A DNA stretch of 9,372 nt. Source: Nitrospinota bacterium. GTDB lineage: Bacteria; Nitrospinota_A; UBA7883; JACRLM01. This document shows, piece by piece, positions 1 through 5,561 of this stretch. Location of the stretch: NCBI GenBank assembly GCA_015231995.1, contig JADGAO010000128.1, positions 1 through 9,372 of the forward strand, given 5' to 3'. The notes under the pieces were generated by a model that was given only the letters and a program-made list of their open reading frames with translations, was not told the origin of the DNA and did not search any database. Position 1 is the first letter of the stretch; every line of letters starts with the position of its first letter. The translations under genes and the position numbers were made by a program.

Positions 1-219
1 CTTCGACCGAAGGATCAAAGTGGAATAAATTATTATTTCGATAGATTCTTCATTTCGCTACGCTCCGTTCAGAATGACAATATTGCGAACGCGATGGATT
101 ATGCAAAGGTCTCTTTGCTAAGGGGATAAATTTGTTGCGATTAACTGGACGCTAAAACAAAAAAGAAGCTGGTTTATCCGGGTATTTTGAAGATTTCAGG
201 GGGGGGCAGTGACGACTAA
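1..219. other. intergenic region, no gene seen
   Basis: No reading frame here has a start, length and composition that I would accept as a gene. It holds a small CTTCG/CGAAG hairpin at 1-12, a repeat-like motif near 44-80, and a run of eight G at 199-206 just downstream of the minus-strand gene that stops at 220. It may be the 3' flank of that gene plus the flank of a neighbour outside the window. Confidence 0.6.
44..80. repeat. interspersed repeat-like motif (tcgctacgctccgttcagaatgac type)
   Basis: The core TTCGCTACGCTCCGTTCAGA followed by ATGACA, preceded by GATTCTTCA, resembles a short intergenic repeat that I recall from many environmental bacterial genomes, often near gene ends. There is only one copy in this window, so repetition cannot be shown here. 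The short arms TCATT and AATGA flank the core. The identification rests on memory of similar sequences. Confidence 0.4.
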
Positions 220-933
220 TTATTCGGAGCCTGTCCCTGCCTCAGCTCTCACTAAGCCTTTTCGCTTATCCAGGTATTTCTTTATCCGTATGGGCGCAAG
301 GCTTACAAACGCCAGCAGGGAAAGCGCCGCTATCAGGCCGGGGCTTGGCTCAAACCCATTAGCCACCGATTCACCCACCTCAACCACTGTATTGGTCAAC
401 GCGAAATCGTACGGCAACATCCCGATCATCGTTGCGAAAAGAAAATGCCGGTACCGGATGTTCGTAATGCCAGAGGCGAAGTTGGTTCCGTTGAAAGGGA
501 AAATGGGCATGAACCGGATGAAAAGCATGTAGTAAAAGCCGTCTCTCTCGATCCCTTTTGAAAAAGCGTGGAACCATTTCGCGGTGGCGAATTTATTGGC
601 TACAAAATCTCTGGCTATAATCCGGGCAATCCAAAAAGCGCCGCTTGCGCCCAGGGTGGCCCCAAACAGGTTGCACGCGGTTCCATAAAACTTTCCGAAC
701 ACCAGGCCCCCAACTGTTGAGCAAAGAACGGCGGGAAACCCAAACGTTACCATCGTCCCGTAGATTAAGATGAAAACCAGAGGGGCGAAAAACCCGTAAC
801 TTATAATCCAGCTTCGAAGCTCCGCCACCGTCATCAAGTTTCCCGATTTTGCGCTCCATGCTCCGTAGCCGACTGCGGAGAGGAATATCAGGGCAAGAAC
901 AATTTTAATTATGTTCAGCTTGTTGACGGTCAA
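220..933 (-). CDS. TVP38/TMEM64 (VTT-domain) membrane protein
   Basis: This is a 237-residue integral inner-membrane protein of the TVP38/TMEM64 (VTT, DedA-related) family, whose members are linked to lipid scrambling or membrane homeostasis; the molecular role of this one is unknown. Residues 8-24 form an N-terminal membrane segment, and hydrophobic stretches lie near 45-65, 66-90 and 200-215. The VTT domain spans about 65-185, with a glycine-rich G-V-F-G-K-F-Y-G stretch and the motif RFMPIFPFNGTNFASG at 140-155, typical of the family. The start is TTG at 933, supported by GGAGG about eight bases upstream; the ATG at 949 is out of frame. The gene lies 72 bases behind the rhodanese gene on the same strand, with a terminator-like hairpin between them, so it may be partly co-transcribed. 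The tail after about 217 is short and basic. Confident in the family, not in the function. Confidence 0.9.
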   Translation of the reverse strand: MTVNKLNIIKIVLALIFLSAVGYGAWSAKSGNLMTVAELRSWIISYGFFAPLVFILIYGTMVTFGFPAVLCSTVGGLVFGKFYGTACNLFGATLGASGAFWIARIIARDFVANKFATAKWFHAFSKGIERDGFYYMLFIRFMPIFPFNGTNFASGITNIRYRHFLFATMIGMLPYDFALTNTVVEVGESVANGFEPSPGLIAALSLLAFVSLAPIRIKKYLDKRKGLVRAEAGTGSE

Positions 934-959
934 TTAATTTTCCTCCCATGAAACAACGA

Positions 960-984
960 CGGCGGGGCGCTGAACACCCCGCCG
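960..984 (-). terminator. intrinsic terminator-like hairpin behind the rhodanese lipoprotein gene
   Basis: CGGCGGGG (960-967) and CCCCGCCG (977-984) form a perfect 8-bp GC stem with a 9-nt loop. Read on the minus strand, the stem is followed by the T-rich stretch TCGTTGTTTC. It starts about 20 bases after the rhodanese stop and ends before the TTG start of the TVP38 gene. It may stop transcription or only attenuate readthrough; the T-tract is interrupted. Confidence 0.7.
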
Positions 985-1005
985 CGTTAATTGTAGCGCC
1001 TGGCC

Positions 1006-1902
1006 TTAAGGAGCTGTGGGCAATGAAGCGTCGGCGCTCCATTCGACCCACGAACCTTCGTAATTGCTTGAGGTGAAGCCCATGAGCCTCATCATGAAAT
1101 ATTCCTGTCCCGAACGCCAGCCGACGTAGCAGTGCGTTATAACCGTCTTGCCTTTCGTAACGCCTTTGGAATCCAGCAGGGTCTTGATGTCGGCATAGGA
1201 CTTCACGGTTTTATCCGCGTTCTGAAAATCGCCGACAAGGATGTTAACTGCGTTAGGGATGTGTTTGCTTGTGTAACCAGGCCCCCACACCGGATCGGTC
1301 CCATCCTCGGCGTTGCGCGAATCAACAATCGCGTAGTTGGCCGTATCGGCGTAGTGGGCCAGGATGTACTCTTTGGTGGCCATTTTGGAGCTGTCCACAT
1401 TAGCCGTGAAGGTGGCCGCTGGCAACGTCGTCGCAGTAGTCACAACAGCTCTTCCATCGGCGACCCACTTGGCGTATCCGCCGTCAAGAACATGGACGTC
1501 TTTTGCGCCAAGATATTCGAGATCCCAGAACACCCGGCCTGTGACAGCGTCAACGTCGGAGCCGTACACGATGATTTTCGAAGTGTCGGAAACTCCAGCG
1601 GCGCTTAAAATTGCGGCGGCTTCCGAAGGAGTTCTAAGATCGAAAGTGATTCCTGAATCGTTGGTGGCGTCAAGCGCGGCGGCGGACAGATTGATGGCGT
1701 TAGTGATGTGGCCTTCGTTGTATTTAGCCGCGCTTCTGGTGTCTATTATCACCTGTTTGGTCGCGTTAACATCCAGATCCGCCCCTTTTACCAGCAGGCT
1801 GGCGTTGGTGTAATCGGTTTGAGTGGTGGTAGTTGAACTGCCACATGCGGCAGAAATAAACATCCCCGTCAGAAGAAAAAGGTATCCGAGTGATCGCTTC
1901 AT
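1006..1902 (-). CDS. two-domain rhodanese lipoprotein (sulfurtransferase-like)
   Basis: A 298-residue tandem rhodanese that would be exported and lipid-anchored. Residues 1-20 are a lipoprotein signal peptide ending in SAAC (Cys20), followed by a Ser/Thr-rich linker. The N-terminal rhodanese domain (about 35-150) has VIIDTR and VHVLDGGYAKW but lacks a Cys in its active-loop position. The C-terminal domain (about 170-290) has AIVDSR and the active loop CYVGWRS with Cys258. A Cys-loop of six residues fits persulfide transfer in the thiosulfate/3-mercaptopyruvate sulfurtransferase superfamily; the substrate is unknown. C-x-x-G-W-R recalls the YnjE type of E. coli rather than classical CRKGVT. 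I prefer ATG 1902: GAGGA lies 11 bases upstream and MKRSLGYLF is a normal signal-peptide start. An ATG at 1920 is in frame but has no ribosome site. The TVP38 gene follows on the same strand. Confidence 0.9.
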   Translation of the reverse strand: MKRSLGYLFLLTGMFISAACGSSTTTTQTDYTNASLLVKGADLDVNATKQVIIDTRSAAKYNEGHITNAINLSAAALDATNDSGITFDLRTPSEAAAILSAAGVSDTSKIIVYGSDVDAVTGRVFWDLEYLGAKDVHVLDGGYAKWVADGRAVVTTATTLPAATFTANVDSSKMATKEYILAHYADTANYAIVDSRNAEDGTDPVWGPGYTSKHIPNAVNILVGDFQNADKTVKSYADIKTLLDSKGVTKGKTVITHCYVGWRSGQEYFMMRLMGFTSSNYEGSWVEWSADASLPTAP

Positions 1903-1955
1903 TTCCGTAAATATCCTCATGATTTCTGTGTGTGATTAAGGACCTATAGGGGCGG

Positions 1956-1984
1956 AGTATACAGAAAACGCCTGAAGTTGACTA
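1956..1984 (-). promoter_or_regulatory. possible promoter for the rhodanese lipoprotein gene
   Basis: On the minus strand, TATACT (complement of 1956-1961) is a good -10 hexamer, placed about 50 bases before the preferred ATG at 1902. The -35 position about 17 bases upstream has only a weak match. The 1921-2094 spacer separates two divergent genes, so some promoter is expected here. Confidence 0.35.
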
Positions 1985-2071
1985 CGATTTTTTCAAAACA
2001 ATCGCTTTATATTCAAGCAGTTAAGCGGTCAATTGAATGCTTTTACGCTTTGAGGATTCCAGCCTGAATGC

Positions 2072-2093
2072 GAGCCTCTTGAAAATGAGGCTC
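2072..2093. promoter_or_regulatory. 7-bp stem hairpin in the glycosyltransferase leader
   Basis: GAGCCTC (2072-2078) and GAGGCTC (2087-2093) are perfect inverted repeats around an 8-nt loop. No T-tract follows on either strand, so it does not look like a terminator. The right arm contains the only candidate ribosome site (GAGG) for an ATG at 2095, which would be hidden by the stem; this argues for the downstream start at 2152. It may act as a leader structure or as a protein-binding dyad. Confidence 0.45.
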
Positions 2094-2151
2094 TATGTTA
2101 AACTTCCAGCGCTCACGGAAACGCGATACGACTAAGGGAGTTTTGGCGATA

Positions 2152-3624
2152 ATGAGTTTCGATCTCCTGCGAATTTTGACGATAGCTCATTTCGTCTCCC
2201 TTGGCGGGCTTCTTTTATACGGACTGCACCGGATATGGTTGATCGCGTGTTGGCATACGGCGCGACAACACAAGGAAGCTTCCATTCCACCCACCGATCC
2301 CGCCCATTTCCCGATGGTGACAATCCAACTGCCTCTTTACAACGAAAGGTTCGTCGCCGAAAGGCTTATCGAATCCGCCGCGCAGGTCGAATGGCCCAAA
2401 GATAAGCTGGAAATCCAGGCGCTGGACGATTCGACCGATGACACTATCAGCATTGTTGACGAAACTGTTAAGCGTCTGGCTCTCGACGGGGTGAATATCA
2501 AAGTATTACGGCGCGGACACAGAAACGGTTATAAAGCCGGCGCGTTGCAGGATGGATTGGAAAAGGCGGCGGGCGAATTCATCGCCATTTTCGACGCGGA
2601 TTTTATTCCGCGACCAGATTTCCTTATCCAGACTGTACCCTGTTTTTCCGACCCGAACGTTGGAATGGTTCAGGCCAGATGGTCTTTTCTCAACGCCGAA
2701 GCCTCCTGGCTCACCCGCGCACAGTCCCTCCTGCTAAGCCCGCATTTCGGGATTGAACATAAGGTGCGGTGCGACCGCGGCCTTTTTTTCAACTTCAACG
2801 GAACAGCGGGAATATGGAGACGAAGCGCGATAGAATCCGCAGGCGGTTGGAAATCGGACACGGTCACGGAAGACCTGGATTTAAGCTATCGCGCCCAACT
2901 GCGCGGATGGAAGTTCCTTTACAGGAATGACGTCACGGTTCCATCAGAACTCCCCGTAACGCTTGCGGCGTTCCGTAGCCAGCAACAGCGATGGGCGAAA
3001 GGCTCCGTACAGACGGCGCGCAAGATACTCCCGCGCCTGCTAACCTCATCGTTGCCATTGCCTGTGAAGGTCGAGGCGGTGGCTCATCTATTGGCGAACT
3101 TCGGCTGGTTGCTCGGCACGGTGACGATCCTCACTTTGTACGCCGCCATCACTTGGCGCGTTGGAGTCGGCCCATATCAACTGCTGAAATTTGATCTGCC
3201 ACTGCTTGCGGGAACGAGCCTTGCAATTCTGGTTTACTTCTTCGCGTACGCGATCGCCAGCGGATCCCGGCGGTCGCTACGCTGGATACCGCTACTGCCT
3301 GTGTTCAGCATCGGGATATCCCCAAGCATCTCGCTTTCGGTTATTAAGGGGATTTTCAGCGATGGAGGGTATTTCGAGCGAACGCCCAAGTTTGGATTGC
3401 AGGGTAGCCAGACGCCTCCTCTATTGGCCTTCCTTTACCGCCAGAAGGCGGTTCCATACCTTGTCATGAACACAGCGCTTCTGCTCTACAGTTTCCTGCC
3501 GATAATTTTTTCATGGCAAAGGGGAACCTGGCTTGCGATACCCTTTTTGGCCCTATTCCCCGCCGGGTTCGCTCTGGTTATTTTCAAAGACCTCGCCGAC
3601 ATGAAACAAATCGGCAAAGAATAG
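2152..3624 (+). CDS. processive family 2 glycosyltransferase, CslA/BcsA-like, membrane-bound
   Basis: This 490-residue inner-membrane enzyme would polymerise a beta-linked polysaccharide from a nucleotide sugar on the cytoplasmic side and pass it through its own membrane helices. Order: one N-terminal membrane segment (about 6-32), the GT-A catalytic domain (about 52-295), then four or so C-terminal membrane segments (about 305-480). All processive GT2 signatures are present: MVTIQLPLYNE, LDDSTDDT, the DAD motif at 148-150, TED at 239-241 and QxxRW (QQQRW, 277-281). The phrasing VTIQLPLYNE..LDDSTD and the late RTPKFG are typical of the CslA/CslC-like branch (plant mannan and glucan synthases). 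No PilZ domain and no bcsB, bcsZ or alg partner is adjacent, so the polymer is unknown. AGGGAG lies 11 bases before ATG 2152. An in-frame ATG at 2095 adds 19 polar, basic residues but has its ribosome site inside a hairpin. The gene converges on the TfoX-type gene with a 17-base gap. Confidence 0.92.
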   Translation: MSFDLLRILTIAHFVSLGGLLLYGLHRIWLIACWHTARQHKEASIPPTDPAHFPMVTIQLPLYNERFVAERLIESAAQVEWPKDKLEIQALDDSTDDTISIVDETVKRLALDGVNIKVLRRGHRNGYKAGALQDGLEKAAGEFIAIFDADFIPRPDFLIQTVPCFSDPNVGMVQARWSFLNAEASWLTRAQSLLLSPHFGIEHKVRCDRGLFFNFNGTAGIWRRSAIESAGGWKSDTVTEDLDLSYRAQLRGWKFLYRNDVTVPSELPVTLAAFRSQQQRWAKGSVQTARKILPRLLTSSLPLPVKVEAVAHLLANFGWLLGTVTILTLYAAITWRVGVGPYQLLKFDLPLLAGTSLAILVYFFAYAIASGSRRSLRWIPLLPVFSIGISPSISLSVIKGIFSDGGYFERTPKFGLQGSQTPPLLAFLYRQKAVPYLVMNTALLLYSFLPIIFSWQRGTWLAIPFLALFPAGFALVIFKDLADMKQIGKE

Positions 3625-3641
3625 GCCAGCCATTATCGAAC

Positions 3642-3968
3642 TCACTTCGGGGGCAACGATCCAACGAATCGAGCCGCCAGATCAATCCACTTTCCCAATC
3701 CCGTTTTAACCGCTTTTTTAGCGTCAACCCATACGAATCCCTTCATCGGCTTCCCGGTGATATCCATGGGGCGCGCGCCCGGCCAGCGGAGCGCCTCCGG
3801 CTCCAGATCTTTCCCAACCCTGAACATGAAACGCCCCACTTCGACGCCGCAAATCATGTTGCCGTTGAGCATCCAGCATATGCCGCCGAACATTTTCTTT
3901 TCCTCGACTCCAGGGCGAGAACGGAGAGCCTCGCGCATGAGATCGGCCAAATGTGTATCGTAAGGCAT
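3642..3968 (-). CDS. TfoX/Sxy N-terminal-domain protein
   Basis: A 108-residue cytoplasmic protein consisting only of the TfoX N-terminal domain, without the helical C-terminal domain of Sxy/TfoX competence regulators. Family marks are KKMFGGICWMLNGNMICGV (25-42), FMFRVGKD (47-54), the RPMDITGKPMKGFVWV region (66-81), and a closing helix about 86-101. Stand-alone proteins of this type are common in soil and environmental bacteria and have no settled function; I would not infer natural competence. Start: ATG 3968 has a strong AGGAGG eight bases upstream, so an in-frame ATG at 3998 is less likely. It is the last gene of the minus-strand set that begins at 4878, 44 bases behind the membrane-protein gene, and presumably shares its promoter. 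Confidence 0.88.
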   Translation of the reverse strand: MPYDTHLADLMREALRSRPGVEEKKMFGGICWMLNGNMICGVEVGRFMFRVGKDLEPEALRWPGARPMDITGKPMKGFVWVDAKKAVKTGLGKWIDLAARFVGSLPPK

Positions 3969-4012
3969 GTTGGCAACCTCCTTTCCCCGCTTTTGCAATA
4001 TGCCAGTAATGT

Positions 4013-4423
4013 TTATCGGGACACTTTCCTGTAAGCCAGGGCGATCAAGGGGGACACCACGGCGTATTGCAATAAATTGAAACTTGTTTCCAGAACCATG
4101 AAATCCTGAACAGAAGCCATTTTATATTTTGCGGCGACCGGAAGCGCCGTAAACGACCATGCGAGCGCAAAGAAAACTAACCCAAAACGCAATGCTCCGG
4201 TTTTCCAATCACCCGCCGTCGCGCTGAAAAGACGAGGGTAGGCCCATGCGTAGAAAAGGGCCTGAATAATCATGGACGAAATCCCCATGGGAACTATCAC
4301 ATCATCTCTATACATATGCAGGTTGTGATATTCCTCCCCAAACACAACCAAATGCCAGAAATAACCCAGCGGAAATGTCGGAAGCAAATAAGCGCAAAAC
4401 GCCACCCAGAATGGCCTGGACAT
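4013..4423 (-). CDS. uncharacterised four-helix membrane protein
   Basis: A 136-residue polytopic protein I cannot assign to a named function. Four hydrophobic segments are visible at about 5-27, 43-65, 78-98 and 108-132. Between the first two lies a polar stretch, FGEEYHNLHMYRDDVIVPMG (29-47), rich in His, Glu, Asp and Tyr, which looks like the most conserved and possibly functional part. Similar small proteins with F-W-H...Y-R-D-D...P-x-G patterns occur as hypothetical proteins in environmental bacteria, by my recollection. AGGAG is six to seven bases before the ATG. The gene lies between the NTF2-like gene (104-base gap) and the TfoX-type gene (44-base gap), all on the minus strand. The larger upstream gap could hold a weak internal promoter (minus-strand TTGACG-N17-TTCAAT), but that would place the transcript start almost at the ribosome site. 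Confidence 0.8.
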   Translation of the reverse strand: MSRPFWVAFCAYLLPTFPLGYFWHLVVFGEEYHNLHMYRDDVIVPMGISSMIIQALFYAWAYPRLFSATAGDWKTGALRFGLVFFALAWSFTALPVAAKYKMASVQDFMVLETSFNLLQYAVVSPLIALAYRKVSR

Positions 4424-4527
4424 ACTATTCTCCTTTTATTGAAGCCGCGCATGGACGTAGCGTCAAGCATATATACCGAGTCATGCGGGCAATGTAGAGG
4501 GTACGCAAATTCGCCCTTTATCCTCTG

Positions 4528-4878
4528 CTATTTCCCGGACGGAAACAGTTTTGTGTCAAAGTAGAGTTCGCTACTTTTTACCTTATCCTTCGCTATGGTA
4601 AGAATTTCGCACATCGGAATTTCCGCTTTCGCCGGGGCGGAAGCCTTCCAAAGAAACATGTGAACGACAGTATTCCCGTCCATGATAAAGCGCGAACCGG
4701 AAGCCGTCGCCTCGAAAGGAAACGATATCATCGTTTTCGTGAAAACGTCCGGGTTGTCGAATTTCATCATCGGCCCCTGGAAAGAAAAGTCATCGGCGAG
4801 AACGGCCCGCAGGCTTTTTGCGTCGCGCTTGCCCATAGCGGTGTAGAATGCGGTGACAGTGTTCATTATCGCTTTCAT
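4528..4878 (-). CDS. NTF2-like / SnoaL-like protein
   Basis: A 116-residue protein with the build of the NTF2-like cone-shaped alpha+beta fold used by SnoaL polyketide cyclases, ketosteroid isomerases and many stress-linked proteins. Helix 1 (1-16) is followed by RDAKSLRAVLADDFSFQGP (18-36), the usual 'D..L..LLADD..F.GP' start of the family, a helix near 44-50, then antiparallel strands rich in hydrophobics (62-78, 84-96, 102-109). The Asp29-Asp30 pair matches positions often conserved in SnoaL-like proteins. No substrate can be named. A ribosome site (GAGAGGG) lies five bases upstream of the ATG. It is the first gene of the minus-strand operon and is transcribed divergently from the HxlR-type regulator across a 115-bp spacer with two matching dyads, so repression by that regulator is likely. 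Family confident, role unknown. Confidence 0.83.
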   Translation of the reverse strand: MKAIMNTVTAFYTAMGKRDAKSLRAVLADDFSFQGPMMKFDNPDVFTKTMISFPFEATASGSRFIMDGNTVVHMFLWKASAPAKAEIPMCEILTIAKDKVKSSELYFDTKLFPSGK

Positions 4879-4912
4879 GGTTCCCTCTCTAAATAAAATT
4901 GTTAATAGTTGT

Positions 4913-4928
4913 AGTGGCGCATGCCACT
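4913..4928. promoter_or_regulatory. short dyad AGTGGC-N4-GCCACT overlapping the first operator
   Basis: AGTGGC (4913-4918) and GCCACT (4923-4928) are perfect inverted arms around GCAT. It overlaps the left edge of the first CTTGC-N5-GCAAG dyad by two bases. It may form a hairpin in the leader of the minus-strand operon, or be an extra protein site; function not shown. Confidence 0.35.
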
Positions 4929-4943
4929 TGCTATTTGCAAGCA
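4926..4943. promoter_or_regulatory. operator-like dyad 1 (CTTGC-N5-GCAAG), probable HxlR-regulator site
   Basis: The stretch ACTTGCTATTTGCAAGCA contains perfect 5-bp arms (4927-4931, 4937-4941) around a 5-bp AT-rich centre. A second copy starts exactly 30 bp later. HxlR-family dimers bind short inverted repeats in front of their own and divergent genes, which fits the position between 4878 and 4994. A minus-strand -10-like TATACT (complement of 4943-4948) abuts this dyad, so binding would block the divergent operon. Confidence 0.65.
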
Positions 4944-4955
4944 GTATATCAACTG

Positions 4956-4973
4956 ACTTGCAATGTGCAAGCT
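4956..4973. promoter_or_regulatory. operator-like dyad 2 (CTTGC-N5-GCAAG), probable HxlR-regulator site
   Basis: ACTTGCAATGTGCAAGCT repeats dyad 1 with perfect arms (4957-4961, 4967-4971) and only small changes in the centre and last base. The 30-bp register places both copies on nearly the same face of the helix. It overlaps TTGCAA (4958-4963), which with TAGTAT (4982-4987) could form an 18-bp-spaced promoter for the plus-strand regulator gene. Confidence 0.65.
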
Positions 4974-4993
4974 AAAAAGCGTAGTATCGCAGT

Positions 4994-5419
4994 ATGAAAG
5001 AAACGGAAACTTCAACACACCGCTCTGCGTGTCCAATCAATGTCCTGCTGGAAACATTGGGCGACACCTGGTCGCTTCTGATCGTGCGCGACATGATGTT
5101 TTTTGGACGGCGCACCTATAACGAATTCCTGAACGCAGGGGAAAAGATAGCGACCAACATTCTTTCAAACAGGCTACATCGGCTGGAAACCGTTGGAATT
5201 ATTGAAAAACGCAGAGATTCTACCGACGCGAGGAAATATATTTACCGCCTGACCGATAAAGGCATAGACTTGGCCCCCATGCTTGTGGAAATAATCCTCT
5301 GGTCTGCGCGTCATGAAAAAACTGATGCCCCTCCAGAGGTAATCGAGGAAATGTCGGCAAACCGGGATGCGTATGTCTCCAAGATTCGGGAAAACTGGCG
5401 AACATCTTCCCAATCCTGA
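4994..5419 (+). CDS. HxlR-family winged-helix transcriptional regulator
   Basis: A 141-residue DNA-binding regulator of the HxlR (MarR-like) family. It has the family's opening Cys-Pro (Cys13) before LLETLGDTWSLLIVRDMMF (18-36), a helix-turn-helix at about 50-66 (IATNILSNRLHRLE), and a wing at about 68-88 (GIIEKRRDSTDARKYIYRLT), then the dimer helix LAPMLVEIILW (93-103). Cys13 is the position used in redox or electrophile sensing by HypR and QorR-type members, so thiol sensing is possible but not shown. There is no Shine-Dalgarno sequence before the ATG; a TTGCAA-N18-TAGTAT promoter would start transcription at about 4994, so the message may be leaderless. It is divergent from the NTF2-like operon and shares the spacer with two CTTGC-N5-GCAAG dyads, which suggests autoregulation and control of that operon. 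Confidence 0.92.
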   Translation: MKETETSTHRSACPINVLLETLGDTWSLLIVRDMMFFGRRTYNEFLNAGEKIATNILSNRLHRLETVGIIEKRRDSTDARKYIYRLTDKGIDLAPMLVEIILWSARHEKTDAPPEVIEEMSANRDAYVSKIRENWRTSSQS

Positions 5420-5426
5420 ATTCCGG

Positions 5427-5501
5427 AATAAAACGGATATCGCTTTCCCTCAGATGGAACCCTGAAAAAACTCGTTGACAGAAGGCGATATCCGATTTAT
5501 T
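5427..5501. repeat. 17-bp imperfect inverted repeat with 41-nt loop
   Basis: AATAAAACGGATATCGC (5427-5443) pairs with GCGATATCCGATTTATT (5485-5501) with a single mismatch. The left arm begins eight bases after the HxlR stop, and the right arm overlaps the spacer and -10 of the next operon's promoter. The right arm ends in a T-rich run (ATTTATTTTA), so as RNA it could terminate the regulator transcript. As DNA it could be a binding site or a tiny MITE-like element; no target duplication is seen. Confidence 0.6.
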
Positions 5502-5503
5502 TT
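5475..5503 (+). promoter_or_regulatory. sigma70-type promoter of the VOC-ArsR-SRPBCC operon
   Basis: A perfect TTGACA (5475-5480) is followed after exactly 17 bases by TATTTT (5498-5503), a 4-of-6 match to TATAAT. Transcription would start near 5510, about 50 bases before the VOC gene and inside the palindrome at 5506-5528. This is the best promoter in the window. Confidence 0.65.
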
Positions 5504-5505
5504 AC

Positions 5506-5546
5506 CCATTAGTTAATTAACCTAATGGTTCATCATCAAACCATTA
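5506..5546. promoter_or_regulatory. operator-like array of three CCATTA half-sites at the operon start
   Basis: CCATTAG (5506-5512) and CTAATGG (5522-5528) flank the perfect palindrome GTTAATTAAC (5512-5521). TAATGGTT (5523-5530) is then repeated inverted as AACCATTA (5539-5546). The middle half-site is thus shared by two dyads. It covers the predicted transcription start, the usual place for a repressor such as the ArsR-type protein encoded second in the operon. As RNA the two pairings are mutually exclusive and the second ends just before the ribosome site. Confidence 0.6.
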
Positions 5547-5561
5547 AGAGGGAGAGGCGTC

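Noticed and set aside
1..12. CTTCG-AC-CGAAG as a terminator of an upstream gene
   Set aside because: The loop is too small and no T-tract follows on either strand; upstream sequence is not available.
1132..1813. Two plus-strand frames of about 150 codons antisense to the rhodanese lipoprotein gene
   Set aside because: They mirror the codon structure of the rhodanese gene and show no domain or ribosome site.
3642..3968. TfoX-type gene as evidence of natural competence
   Set aside because: Only the N-terminal domain is present and there are no competence or pilus genes nearby; stand-alone proteins of this type are widespread.
3513..4034. 173-codon plus-strand frame over the end of the glycosyltransferase and the TfoX-type gene
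   Set aside because: It is antisense or out of frame to two well-supported genes, has low-complexity Arg/Ser/Pro-rich composition and no ribosome site.
4316..4564. 82-codon plus-strand frame in the gap between the membrane-protein and NTF2-like genes
   Set aside because: Half of it is antisense to confident genes; no ribosome site or protein-like pattern was seen.
4926..4973. CTTGC/GCAAG copies as the start of a CRISPR array
   Set aside because: There are only two short palindromic units with no longer shared repeat, and they lie in a divergent promoter spacer.
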